Below are positions 21,855-34,747 of a stretch of 35,015 nucleotides of DNA, piece by piece. The position numbers were made by a program, and so were the translations under genes. The notes beneath the pieces are model-generated. The model was not told the DNA's origin. It saw nothing but the letters and a program-made list of their open reading frames with translations, and searched no databases. Numbering within the stretch: the stretch's first letter is position 1; every line of letters begins with the position of its first letter. The DNA comes from Pleurotus djamor (Eukaryota > Basidiomycota > Agaricomycetes > Agaricales > Pleurotaceae): assembly GCA_029747585.1 (NCBI GenBank), contig JAPEVF010000481.1, forward strand, positions 1 through 35,015, written 5' to 3'.

Positions 21855-24800
21855 TGGTTGATGTTGTCCGGTTCGTTCGTAACTGTTCCTCAGACATACG
21901 TATGTCAGTAATATATTCTTGAGAGTGTCCATGCCTACCCAAGTCCCCCGGAAACGTAATGGGCACGGCCATGCTGCCTGCGTCGGATAATGTCTCCTTG
22001 TAAGGTCAGAGTCGAGCGATTTAGGATGGGAACACACACACCGGATGAGAGGGGATCTGAGCCATGAAACATACAAAAATAAAATGGAAGCTCTAGTGTG
22101 ATGGTGAAGAAAAATGAGCAGACAAGCAATAAAAGACGGAAGTTTCACATACGATGGCGTCGTCGTTGGCGTTGGCCTCTACAAGTCCAAGCAACGGTGA
22201 CAGTAGACCATGGATACCGTGCAAAGCAGGAGATTCTCATATGGCTAGGCTGACGGTTGACTGATAATTTTGCAACCTACCATAGTGCCGTCAGTCTCAC
22301 CGACGCTCTCCAGAGGTGAAAAGGGCTAACCACACGAACTCAAAGCTCGGACGACGAAGAGCTGAAAAAGCCGTTGGCATTCTAAGAAGTACACGCGGCT
22401 CGTTGCGGCGACAATCGTTTCTCTTTGATTGGGACTTGACTCCCCACAGAAAGGAAGGAAACCGAGAAGCGACGATAAATTGGACCGTAATCCGACCGTA
22501 ATATATTAAGGCTACTGTCAATGCCCTGTACGTAGAACGTAGGGTGCGAACGATGATACTCACCAACGCGATACCAAGCTAGAACGGAAGGCTAAAGTAC
22601 CGCATGATGATACCACCCTCGCGGATTTCTCGGTGAAAGAAGACACAGCATTGGGCTGAGATGTTGACTCCTGTCAGAACGGCGAGAGAATCATCACGGC
22701 GGAGAGCTTCACGCACGTCCCCAATTGTTGAGACTACCTGTAGTGAGTCCGCAGTCTGTAAAATCGATGTAGTGCATTGAAAATGGCGCAACAATTTTTG
22801 GACCGTCTCAATTCGTGACGGAGGCATGTTGATGGGGATGGTAGGCTTCTTAAGAGCAAACGCTCGGAGTGGACACCGTCTAAAATATTCAACCGTCGCC
22901 AAAACATTAGAGAGGAAAAGAAAGGACCGCTTACGGGAAGAGCAGACGGAGCGACACCACGGTTTGACGTCTTGCCTATATACATTTCAAGTCGAGTCCA
23001 TAGGCTGAAAATCGTAGGTCGAACTTACGAGCTTAAGAGCTGAGCTGCGACCGCGCTGAGAAGTACTCTAGACCTTGGCGCGAGAATGTGCGCGTCGGAT
23101 TTCGATTGCTTACACAACGCTTTCGAAGCCCACCTGTGTATCTATGGGTTGGGAGTGAAGTGTTCGTCGGAGAGCTTCGCAGGTTCCAACTTCTAGATAA
23201 CGAGACGAGCTGAATAGAGCACCTACCATTTCAAGCGTAAAAGCTGGGCCAATAACAAGGGAAACGGAGAGAAAGCAGCCACGTACTCGTTCGTCCAGGG
23301 GAGTCCTGAGCACGCCCATGGGTAGCTCTAATCTGTCTAAGATCCACTGACTGACGTGAGGCAAGAAGGTCGTTTTCGGAAGGGACGGACGCACCTGAGA
23401 ATGAGATCTGGCACTTTTGCATTGGCACATCTAGAAGTTCGACGGCTTAGACAACCGGGATGTGGAACGAAGTCCGATCCCAGAAATTGTGAGCGTCTTT
23501 GATACAAGATGAGGAGTGGTTAGCCCAGCCTCGTAGAGTATATTAGAAGCGTGAAAGCAGCGTACCCATATAAAACACCCATCAAGTCGTCGAACCCAGA
23601 AGGAACGACACCGTGAACGACCGACCTAGAAAGGAGAGAAATGAGTTGTGTCCTTGTTGAAGAATCCCTGACTGAAGACACTGTGGTCAGTGGAGATACG
23701 TGCGTGCGGAGATGGGAAATGGGAGTTGGGATGCGAAGAGGATAGGAATCCTGGGGGATGATAAAAACAGCGTAGTAGCACGGTAAAAGGAATAGGGATG
23801 GGGACGAACCGTAGATTCAGATTCAGACTTTGTTTCAACCGAAAACAGGTCGGTGGAACTGGGATACCCAGAAATATATCAGCTACCAAGGCACCGCACT
23901 TCCACTCAGTCAAGACTTTCGAATACGAGAACATACAGGGCATACCCATTCATCGCATAAACCGTCGGCCGCCCTGCACTTGTACTCTATCCAATGTTCG
24001 CGAATGCACCAGCGTAGAGTTCTCATACCAATGGGGCCATCTGAGTAGTACCTGGGAAGGGACCAACGAGCTTGATCAACCATGAAAGATGGGTAGGACA
24101 TATTCGCGTACTGGTCCTCCCCATACCTGCATCGATTTTCCGCTGCAAAATTATAGGCTGGCAGGTGATGAGATGGTACCACGGAAGGTGCGCTGCCGTT
24201 CAGCAGGAGAAGAGACAAGTGAGGACGGACTCTCGGAAGAGGAAACGTTTGGAATCCGAGGATAGCTTGCGTTCCTGTCTTGAGAGTTTCATTTTGGTTC
24301 CTCACGACCAGTGCGCCGTCGATGTAGATTTATGCTGGGCTAATACTTCTTGATTATCGTCTACGAGAGGGTGGAGGTCGGGGGACGGTAGAGGACATGG
24401 TCATCAGTAGCAGGTAAGTGCCATGAAGAAAACGTAGATGCGTCTCACATCACGAAGCTGGGTCTTCTACATCCTCTGCGTGTCCTGAGAATGAGAACAT
24501 GGATAGTTAGCTGAAAATAACCGATCGTTAATGGGGTACAATCGTGAAAGATTTGGTTTACTCACGAATTTACACGGGTGGCGGTACCAGTCTATCTTTT
24601 GAATTCTGGATTTGCGGGTTTCAGTTTGTTTATGGTATTCATTAGTATTTGAAGCGACTTCCACTTACGCTCGTTTGGATCTACCCACACCGGCTGAGAT
24701 GGTGAGGCGAGAGATTTATACACACATGGCACCAATTGGCCGTGTTGGAGCGNTTTTTTCGACGGTTCAAACACCGTCCATCCTACTCGAGAAATCGTTT

Positions 24801-27800
24801 ATGCCATACATGACGGTAACCCGTTGTTCATTACTGAAAGGTGCCCACACACGCTGCCCATTGTTTGCCTCTTGATCCTGTAGTGATACTCTGGTACCGT
24901 GTTGAGTACCTGGTCGATGGGATTGAAACGCGGACATACCTTTTTTCCGCAATCCAGTCGGTAGAACACGAGGGATGGCTTCTACCTTCGGTACTACCTG
25001 AGAGGGTTGATCCATTCGTCGGCTCCGTCGGTCAGGCTGATCGTCTGCGGTGTGTCATGTGTTTCGGCATGGAGTTCAAAACGATGGAGGAGGATTACCT
25101 GCCCCATGATTTTGGCCCCAAGTCTACATCAGGATTTTCGACTCGTCAATTGTGCTGGGTTGACTTGCGAATGGTTTAGCTCACGGTGAGGGTAGCCGTT
25201 TTCCCTTGGTCGTATGAAAGAGACTTGAAGACCCGCAGCTACGAGAATGCTCCCTTCGTTTAGATCTTGATGCTCAGTGAGTGAGACGGTCAGATCGCAG
25301 AATCTGTTGGGTATTAATATGATAACCGTTCGGTGTACACAAGGAACGATGTTCACCTGTAAAAGACCGCACAAGCACATCCACGAAGTCCGGTAATCCA
25401 TCTTTTCGTATACTCACTTCTCCAGCACGACCACAGAAGCCGCGTTGGTTCGCGCGGTGAACCTTTGGGCTCGTTTTCAGAGCGTGATACTCGTATTGAG
25501 GGACCACCTATCGATCCTATTGAAAAGAACGCATTGGTCTGTAGGTACGTGGTGATGTACTAACGACGTACCCGTTCGTTCAAGGGCATGGGCTAGAGTT
25601 CAGGCTGCGCGTGGTGGCCTAAGAGCACGGCGAGGAAATTAGTAGAGAGGGAGGAAGAGAATCGAGGCTGATACTAAGGAAGATCGAATGAAAACGTACC
25701 GCGAAACAGATCTGAGATCCCATATTTTCGCGGTTGAAATTCACGACGACGGTGAAGAGGACTAACATCACTTTAAGTCCGTTGGAAAGACGTTGAGCGG
25801 AGGTACACACAAACAACTTACTGATACGTCCAATCCATAGCTCCACCCGGCGCAGAACCAGCGACTCAAGAGCCAGCCAACTTCTCCAGCAACTGGGAGT
25901 GTTGAGAAGAGTATTTGCAGGCGAGAGATGCGAGCGGCTACGACACCGGGGAAGGACGAGTGAGTCGAATCCATGTACAACGTAGGTATAAAAGTGACTT
26001 ACCGGCACTCAGTCCATCGAACCGTAAAGGAAACGGAAGGCTACGCAGCGGATGTAGACAAGGGAAGAAAGGCGTCGTATTGAAGAGTTTCAGATTGATG
26101 AGCCTGCGGCGAGTGCTGAGAAGGGGAGGGGAAGGTTGGGCTTGAATGGAAGATTTGAAGAGCATATGGAGAAGGTAGCGACACAGGAAGGGGTTGAAGA
26201 CGGAGATGTGATAGAGGGAGGGACCCANGGGGGGACTAAGGAATTGGTTAATCTGCGACAAACGGTCACCGGCAGTCAGCGAAGAGCACCTCTAGCTAGA
26301 CAAGATACGAAGATACTCACTGGAAGATGCAACCATGCCGAACGTCAGCGTTGCAATCGCAGGAACCGTCGAGTTCAACCGACAACTACAGCGTCCCAAT
26401 GCCTCAGTTGGCACCAACATCGATTGAACTCGGGCGGCGGGCTCATAAAGCGTAAGACACGCATGAAGTCACTGAAAAGATAGCAGCTTCGAGCAGGGTG
26501 GCTAGTGGAGAAAACGAGGAAAAGTCGTCGCTCGGATTTGTCTCTCTTGGTTTGGACGATTTTTGGACGATTTCCCGGTTGATGTGGACTTCTTTACTAT
26601 GATTCGTGCGTCGTATTGTCCTCGGAGAGAGGTTATACATCAGTTGGAATGCTGGGACTGAGACTGAGATAAAATCAAGAGGACATTGTCGTCGGTGGAA
26701 GAGAGCAAGAAAAGAAGAACCGATCGGAAAAGACGCCAGGAACTCCCTGTGTCACGTGCCTCTGAGTTTAGGGAATCGAAGTTCGTGACAGCGAAAAAAT
26801 CGAAGACGGGTTGGCTCACGTCACGAAGCAGCATTATGGATCTGCGTTTCGGGAGAATGAGGAGAAAGATGTCGGGTGTGGTGCTCGGACGGCTGCTCCT
26901 TGAAGGATTGTCGTGCGTTAAACCTGCGAAATGATGTTAAAATCTGACTGAATCTCCCTGCGCGAATGGCGTGTTTCAAGAGGATATGGTTGGATTCACT
27001 AGGAAACGGAAATTTGAGATGGAATACAGTCGTAAAAAACCACCGTTGATTCTACCATTCTCACGTTTATTTTTTGCGCAGGTGTATTTTCTTTGCATTT
27101 TTGTGGTGGTCGATACGACACGAAGAACTAGCACCGTACCAAGAACGGTGGGAGGAAGGCACATTTAAACGACGGTCAGAGTGGTGGGAATGGAGTATAA
27201 AGTACGTTTCTCGTTGCGTGAACTCGTAGCTGGGATTACTGACCTTCCTATTCGAGGAAACGTTCATGCGTGAGCTTGATATGATCGTGAGCTTGAGTTC
27301 TGGGAGTTGAAGTTACGGTGTCTGTAGGAGGGAAAGTCGAACGGTTGGTGGTGCGATGTAGGATAGAGAGGTAGTAGTCGATCGCTGAGATGAGCCGTTT
27401 CAGAGGTTCGCAGGTCAAGATCTGCTGTAGTCCTTTTTTCCGAGGATTGTGGAGCGGTGTCGTGAAAGGAACAGAGACGATGTGTGGATTCAATGGAATC
27501 CTGGAGGTTCCTAAGGAAGTAGCTCGTGGATGTTTCGTTTTTCGAAGCGACGGAGGACGCGGAGAGGTTGAAGGCGTGAATATCTAGGTTTGAAATTTGA
27601 CGGTTGATTGGAACGTAGAGGAGAGATGAAAGCATGTAGTGCGCACCGGGATTATGCATGTCTGAGGCGCAAGCTCTTTGGACGATCAACCGCTACTCCA
27701 CTCCAGAGATACAGCTTCTACTTCTTTATCTTCCTAAGTCGATAGCATGGTTCGTCACCGTCGTTCATGCCGAATGAGTGTCCATCCACTATCGATTGAG

Positions 27801-28841
27801 CTCGGGTTCGAAAACGGATGTGATCGTTGTTTGAGGGTTCGGTGGATTTGCGTCAAATTTGCGTGGGTACCCTCGCGATTCCAGCGACTGAGACGGTTGG
27901 TTTCGTGGCCCAGTGTATTTCTGGATGTCTACCATGGGCGACCGTCACTACCCTGGGTGTTGGGATAGGACGTTCGCGATTTTTTCACCGTTTCGATTGG
28001 CGTCGCTTTCGTTTTGTCGATCGTAGGTACGACGGCGGGGGGAAGACGAATCGTAATCTGGTCAGAGTAGCCCAGAAGTTAAACAGATTTCTGACCACAG
28101 TACACGGAGTTCTTGATGCATAGACGAGCGCAGATAAGTAGCAAACCGAAGTCTATTCTGAAATTGAATGCTTAGAGCGACGGATTTGAAGGATGAGAGA
28201 ATCAGTTAATCAGTACTTACCTATCGTGTCGCTCATCATGATGTCCATCCATGCCTACGCCACGCCACCGCTCGAATCTAGTTTCTAGGTTCATCTCCCA
28301 TCGCCCATCACAAACGTGCAGTGCTGTCGAAGGGTGATAGATGTGTTGATTCCGTGTTGGGCGGCGATTCCGGTGGGTAATCAGTTGTGCGTGCCGTCCT
28401 GCAATGCAAGGGTCGGTTAAGCTGTCGATGGAAGCTATGCTACGTTTGTAACGCCCGCAGAGCGCTGAGGTAGACGTCACTTTGCTATGAGAAGGCGTGC
28501 TCAAGGAAGAGTTTGTTAAACATACCGAAGTGACGTCCAAACGACGATGGCAGCTGGGAAAATCTCATCCGAGCTCCATCATGTAGGATATAGAAGGTCG
28601 AGTATACCCATCAGGCAACCGTCGTAGGTGTGATTTGACGGCGGGCACGCAGGCTAGGAATGGGACTGCGGAAGCTGCGAGCGCGGAGGCTGTTCCTGGT
28701 TACAAGTCGGTTCAGGGGCCGAGCACGTGACGACATAGCCATCGATCAGAATGATTTAACCGTTTTGACCTGTGACGACGACCACGAAACTTTCCCCCGC
28801 CGCCTCCTCCTCGTTCCCATCCATCTACACTGACGACGACG
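21855..28841. other. About 7 kb without a recognised gene
   Basis: No domain recognised on either strand. Several short minus-strand stretches look exon-like. One at about 25700-25770 (MLVLFTVVVNFNRENMGSQ) is bounded by AG and GTACGT. Another at about 23230-23300 is hydrophobic (CFLSVSLVIGPAFTLEMVG). A third at about 22600-22700 reads LAVLTGVNISAQCCVFFHRE. These could belong to an intron-rich membrane protein gene or to decayed copies. I could not join them into one frame. Ns at 24753 and 26227 precede homopolymers and could break frames. The last part (about 28560-28841) should contain the SKT5 promoter and leader. Confidence 0.35.
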
Positions 28842-31647
28842 ATGAGCTATCCACCTGTACCACCACGCCCTCCATACGAATCCAATCAACCAGTGAGATC
28901 CGACGCACATTCGCGTTTGGTCTTGTTCTTATACTTTTGTGTTCCCAGATGCGTCAGAACTCGCTTCCACCACCGATCCCACCTCTTCCTCCAGATCTTC
29001 GCTACTCAACGCAATCGCCACCGCACTACGACAATCCCCTAGCAGCTCCCAGACCGTTTCGTGCAGATCCAAACTTGCCGGCCAATGTGCGTGTATCCGA
29101 TTACGTATTCTGGCAGATCGATTTTATGTCATTTTCCTCGTTTTTTTGCAGATGGCCCAGTCTCTTGAAGCGACGTCGAATAACGTCAACTACAATCCGG
29201 GTTTTGTCGTCCCTCAACGTGGTCCATCGCCTCTTCCTCCCAACCACCATCCTCACTACCCTCAAAGAGGACCTTCTCCGCTACCACCTCAACAACCTGG
29301 TTGGCAGCCTTGGAACGTCAACGGACCACCACCACCACCTCCTCAGCAGCCTCTTCCCCCACCATCTGCATACCCACCTCAGCCGTATCAGCAACAGCCA
29401 CCGCTGCAGCCACAGCCGCCACCCATCACACACGTTTCATCCATCGAACACGGCATGCACAACCTTTCGTTTTCCCCTCAACCCCAACCGCAGCAGCACT
29501 TTCGTGCACCATCGTTGTCGACGTTTGGTCCACCAGCCCGAGCGCCCACGCCCCCGAGACAATCGACTGCACCTCCATCGTTGACGGCGCCGTTACCATC
29601 GATCCCGACGCTTCTCCAAGCTTTACCCACAGTCCAACAACCAACCCACGACCCAGCTCTCCGTCTTTCCTGGGCGAAGGACGTGATCTTCCTTATCAAC
29701 CGCGATCAGCACGTCCAATCGAACGACATCCCCGTCGGTCCCGTCACCCTCAACGATCCGCAACTCAACCAGCTCGCTCGAGCGGCAATCCCCGTCATCC
29801 TCGAGCTCGCGAATATTCCGAAACCACCTGCTGGTCAGACAGCACCGCCGTATATCGCCGAGGCGGTGTATTTGCGCGCGACGCTCGAAGCTTCCGGCGC
29901 GTTTCCTGAGTTTGTGAAACACGATCCACGATCGGCGTTTAGAGATTTCGAGGCGGCTGCGAGAGGAGGGTATCATGCAGCGTGGTTTAGGCTTGGGAGG
30001 GATTATGAGAACTTTAATGACCAGGCGCATGCGAAGGATTGTTTCGAGAGAGGTGTGAAGTTCGCGGTGGAGAGTTGCTTATACGTGCGTGATTTTTTCT
30101 TTCGCTTTTTTCTTCTCTTCCTCTTTGGCTGATGCGTTCGTGTTGGTAGCGAATGGGTATGGCTCATTTGATGGGTCAACTCGGTCTCCCCGCCAACGTC
30201 CAGCAAGCCCTCCCACTCCTCCAACGCGCTGCTACGCTGGCATCTCTCGACGTTCCTCAACCAGCCTACGTCTACTCCCTCCTCCTCCTCGGTGAATTCA
30301 CCCACCCCTCCCTCCCTCCTCTCCCTCCCAACACATTCGCCCCCTTCATCCCTCCCTCTTCCACGCCCCTCCTCGAAGCCCGCAAACACCTCGAACGATC
30401 AGCCTACCTCCACTTCCCCCCAGCACAATACAAACTCGGCCACTTCTACGAATTCGCCACGCCGCCGTTCCCATTCGACGCACTGCTGAGCGTGCAGTAT
30501 TACTCACTTGCTAGTCAGCAAGGGGAGGTGGAGGCGGATATGGCGTTGAGCAAGTGGTTTTTGTGTGGGAGTCCTGGTGGGGAGAATGGGGGAGAGGGAG
30601 GAGGAGGGTTTGATAAGGATGAGGCGTTGGCGTGGACGTTTGCGGATAAGGCGGCGAGGAAAGGGTTGCCGAGTGCGATGTTTGCAATGGGGTATTATGC
30701 GGAGGTGGGCGTTGGGGGACCAAAGGATGTGGATGTTGCGATCAAGTGGTATCAGCGAGTGCGTGATGTTTTTCCTCTTCTCGTTCGTTGACTGATTTTT
30801 TTTTTTCATACAGGCCGCCGACCAAGGCAACGAAGACGCAAAAGAACGACTCACAGCGCTGACCGGACCCTCAGCCCAGCCTCTCTCGAGACAAGAACAC
30901 GATACGATTACGGAAAGCAAGCTCGTTCGTAAACGAACTCAAGCCAAACAACGATCCGACGCGGCTGGTGGAGGACGTCCCTCCGTCGATGGGTACCTCG
31001 ACTCATACTATCAAGACCCTGGTCCCGCAGGAGGAGCAGCCGGGTATCAACAACCGCCACCTCAGCAACAGGGAGGACCACAACGACAACACTCCGGCGC
31101 CGCCGTCATCGAGAATATCCGACGACAGAGTCTGGATCAAGGTGGTAGACCGGGACCTGGGTATTACGGTGGTGCAGGAGGACCAGGAGGAGGAAGCGGA
31201 CGTATGCCTTCCGTCGCCGAACATCCCCATCCCATACACGCATCACCACCACAAATCCAAGCTCCCCTCCCCCAACAAACATCCCCTCGACCACCACACG
31301 CTTCTCCGAATCCTGCGAATACTACAGGGGTCGGGTTACGTCCCCAACAGCCGGGACGACAGTTCCCTAATGCTCAGCGGTATACGCTTACGGATCCGGG
31401 AAGTGGGAGTGCAAGTCCACCGCCGCCGGTTGGGATGGGGAGACCGTCAACTGCGTCGCCGAGACCTGGGACTGCGGGGAGTGGAGGAGGACCTTCGAGG
31501 GTTCCTTCGGGAGATGATTTCGGTGCGCCTGGTGGGTTTGGTGGTGCGGGAGGAGGAAGGGTTAATAAGCCGCCTGGACCGACGACGTTTGCGGAGATGG
31601 GATTCCAGGGAGCGAAGGCGGAGGATAAGGAGTGCGTCATCATGTGA
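28842..31647 (+). CDS. SKT5: SKT5/CHS4-type chitin synthase activator, SEL1 repeats and CaaX box
   Basis: Activates and localises a chitin synthase at the plasma membrane in the yeast Skt5/Chs4 model. Five exons, all phase 0 (28842-28892, 28949-29086, 29152-30084, 30150-30758, 30814-31647), give 854 residues. The N-terminal third is a disordered Pro/Gln-rich region (PPPPPPQQPLPPP). SEL1-like repeats span about residues 325-590 (AFRDFEAAARGGYHAAW, PPAQYKLGHFYEFA, KGLPSAMFAMGYYAEVGVG, DVAIKWYQRAADQGNEDA). A Gly/Pro/Gln-rich tail follows. The last four residues are CVIM, a CaaX prenylation box that yeast Skt5 also has. The Met at 28842 was chosen because an earlier frame from 28772 does not lead into the second exon. 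Confidence 0.92.
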
Positions 31648-31990
31648 GGTATGCGTTCGCGTTTGTCGTGTTTTGAGTATGTTTACTGTTTGATGACCTT
31701 GCACCTCTTTCTTTCCCTTTGTGTACCTTGTCCCTCCGCTTTATTCATGCTACATACCATTTACCCATAACAATCGAACTTCTACGTACTATTTCGACGC
31801 ACCCTTCCACCTTTCGTAACTGCTCCCTCATCCTGTCCTTCCTCTTCCCCCCTCCTTGTCGTTGCCTCGCACTACTACCCCACATGATCACCTACTGAAT
31901 CTGATATCCAATATCCCATCATTCCCTTCCTCATTATTGCACATTCATATACGTACCCTAGACAGATGGACTGAGTAATGAATAATTTTA
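31648..31990. other. 3' flank of SKT5
   Basis: Pyrimidine-rich, non-coding sequence, presumably the SKT5 3' UTR and spacer. No terminator motif is recognised with confidence. Confidence 0.4.
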
Positions 31991-34080
31991 TGTTCCATAC
32001 AACTCGTGCCACTTGTCTTACACTGGTGTTATTGACGTTATGGTTGGTTTGTCAACCATGGTATTTGGAGGTACTCTGGAGTGTCTGTGATATGTATCTG
32101 CAGGTAGCGGAGGTTGGCAACTTGAGTGTGGCATGTTCATGATGCACTGTTGATTTAGAACAAATAANNTAAATTCTGTGGGATGCAAATGCAGAGTTGG
32201 GGGAGGTTGAGATCATTGTGGGATTGCAAGTAATATAGAGTTGAAGTGGGAAGTGGAGGAGTTGAGAGGGACACAATGTGGTGGGCTAGGGCTTCGGGTG
32301 AGAACAAGAAGAAGGATGGTATGCCTGTAAGAATTGATCAGCTACTGGTGAGTCATGTACATCCCTCTAGTATCTATAATTCCTTCATTCTGCTGTGAAA
32401 TGGGTCTTGCCTCTTCTCGTGGTCTTCAAATCCAAGACATGTAGACTTCATTCCACAAGTGCACTCTCAATGTGAACTTACCAAACACTTGGTTTCCAAC
32501 TTCCCTTTTTGCTTCTCCAGTTGCATCTGGGTTTGAATTCAGGTGGTATATAAAGGGTGCACTCCCAATTTAGAAAGCTTCCCCTCTTGCTTCCTTACCA
32601 CCACCATCTCACAGGGAGTAGTACCTATAATGTGCCAATTAATCATTACAAACCCAATTTTAAGACTGTTCAATAGATTCCTAAGTAGTAAATGTTTGGG
32701 TTACATATGATGAGACCAGTAATGTTATGACAATATATTCAAGTGCATTGTAAATATACATTGTAAATAGTGTTATTGCCTGCTCTATAAAGGCATTAAG
32801 GTGTACCATGATAGGCATCTTCGTTACTTGGAGAAATCTTGAAAGTGGGCATATATGGTGTTGAAGATGATTTGCTGGTGTGCTGTTGCTTGATACCTTG
32901 AGGCATCAGGGGTGGCAGCAAAGGTCTGGCCATGATTGTGCCACAAGCCAGTTGCGACTTTGCTCAAAATAGAAGTATATATGAGAAACAGGTGGCAATT
33001 GATTAATGTAGCCTGTTTTGGACTTATATTTCTGTTTTGGGAACTGTACAGACACACAGCCTCCTCTGCTCAACAAGGTATGTTGTGTTCCAGATCTCAC
33101 ACAAAATCTATCTCATCGTTACCCACATAACTCTGTGAATTCAACGTTCAAAGCAAGGATCACATTTTTCTAAATGTAGAGAAACGGTAAGCATCATGAA
33201 TAGTATTAAATTATCTAGTGGTTTTACATTAGTGATAATGGCTGTAAGTACCATATGTAAGATCCAAAAAGAGGAGCAAGTTTGTATACTACAAAATACA
33301 GTGATTTTTAAAATGTATGTATTACACCACCCATGTAACATAGGCAAAGTGAACCTGTCAAATCAAATCAGCTACTTCCTTCAACATAATTAGCATGGCA
33401 GACTCCTGTGGGGAGAATACATTGTATTCTCCCCATGAGTTTGAGAAAAGCTTATGCAACTGTTTTATCTCAGATGTAGATCTTACTAGCTGTATGCTAG
33501 TGTGCAGAGATAGGGTTATGTATACAGTTATTGAAAGGGCCATCCCAGGATGGTTGAGTCTTTGACACAGAACATAGGTATGTGTTTTCCAAATGCACTT
33601 CTAGTGTCCCTGTTGTGATGAAGATTATCTTCAAAGGGTGATAATTGAAAGCCCTCTTTAACTTCTTTTTATGAATGATGTGGAATGCATAGGGGATATA
33701 TTGCAAACAAGCAGCATGGCTAGATGGTGTTAATAAAATGGAAGTAAACTGGAGGCCTTTTCAGCTACATGAGTTAGAGAAAAGCATGAACATGCACTTG
33801 CCAAGACGGAGAATAACCCCACACCCTTGTATAGCATCTCAATCCCAATGTCCACACTTCCATTTATGTTGAGGTAAAACATGCACTGCGCACGTCCCAT
33901 TCCTTAGTGGAACATCTTGATTGTGGCATGTTTAGGGTGCTTAATACCAGTACACCAATCAGATGTGTATATATATGGTCTATAAAACTTGGATGGATAA
34001 TTGATCATCAAAGAAAAATGGCCAACAGCTGTACAAGAATTAGTATTGATGTTTAGAATCATACTGCCTAATCTTTGCTC
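31991..34080. other. AT-rich, CpG-poor, gene-free block; likely old repeat
   Basis: About 2.1 kb with no credible coding frame and clearly lower GC than its surroundings. By my hand count only about a dozen CpG remain in 32041-34080, while TpG and CpA are abundant. Long stretches (32461-32820, 33241-33780) hold none. TATA-like sequences (GGTATATAAAGGG near 32545; TATATATATGG near 33968) and a 27-bp palindrome are present. This fits a methylated transposon remnant such as an LTR element, but no polymerase or integrase sequence is visible. Two Ns lie at 32168-32169. Confidence 0.5.
33409..33435. repeat. 27-bp palindrome
   Basis: TGGGGAGAATACA and its exact reverse complement TGTATTCTCCCCA are separated by one T. 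It lies in the CpG-poor block. Confidence 0.85.
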
Positions 34081-34660
34081 CCTTTTTCAAGGCAAGTAGA
34101 CAAGGGATGTAACTCGAAAAATAAAGAATTGCCACAAGGCGTGCATCTCGAAAAGCAAAGAATCACTTCATATATGGACGGGTATCAGAAACGGATGGAC
34201 TATCCTAATAGAAGACACCTCCGAGCTGTACGTTGTTATGAAAGAAGATACGAGAAGTTGAACAAGGAGATTTGTAACATGTAGACCCAAGTGACCATTG
34301 AACGTCATGTAAGAAGACATTGCACATTACAAGATTGGCTAATGAANCCCCCCCAATAGATCGCAGTGATTCCTCGCTTTCCCATTGTGGTACGAACGCG
34401 CATGGGACAGTTATACTCGCTCTCATGCAGGTAATTGTCTCCGTTCACACTGACCTCAAAGTCAAGGAACCCCCTGTCCATCGTGGATTTAACCCCACAT
34501 ATGAGTGTCCAATGACACTCAGTCAGGTCCGAGTAGAAGGACAAGATATAGCTCGCTGTGATACAGGTAGTGAGCGTGCTGTTCCTCGTGCTCAGAACTG
34601 TCACGATGCAGTAATACCAGCCAATCGCTATTATCTGAATTTTTTTTAAGACAGGGTGTC
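34081..34660. other. Unassigned sequence beyond the AT-rich block
   Basis: CpG returns. A plus-strand frame at 34320-34649 is interrupted by an N before seven Cs at 34347 and resembles no family I know. No gene is called. Confidence 0.35.
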
Positions 34661-34663
34661 TTC

Positions 34664-34716
34664 AAAATCGCCCTCTCGTCACAAATGTTTTTTTTGTGAC
34701 ACATCTGGGCGATTTT
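34664..34716. repeat. Two-step inverted repeat (hairpin)
   Basis: Outer arms AAAATCGCCC (34664-34673) and GGGCGATTTT (34707-34716) enclose inner arms GTCACAAA (34678-34685) and TTTGTGAC (34693-34700). The result is a stem with one internal bulge and a T-rich loop. Confidence 0.8.
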
Positions 34717-34726
34717 TGCACCGTCG

Positions 34727-34747
34727 TTTGGACACAACTTGTCCAAA
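34727..34747. repeat. Second short inverted repeat
   Basis: TTTGGACA and TGTCCAAA pair around a 5-base loop, 10 bp after the previous hairpin. Together they resemble the folded end of a small non-autonomous element. Confidence 0.7.

Noticed and set aside
28772..29584. 270-codon plus-strand frame opening before SKT5
   Set aside because: Different frame from SKT5 exons 1, 2 and 3. His/Ser/Thr-rich shadow of a CA-rich coding region.
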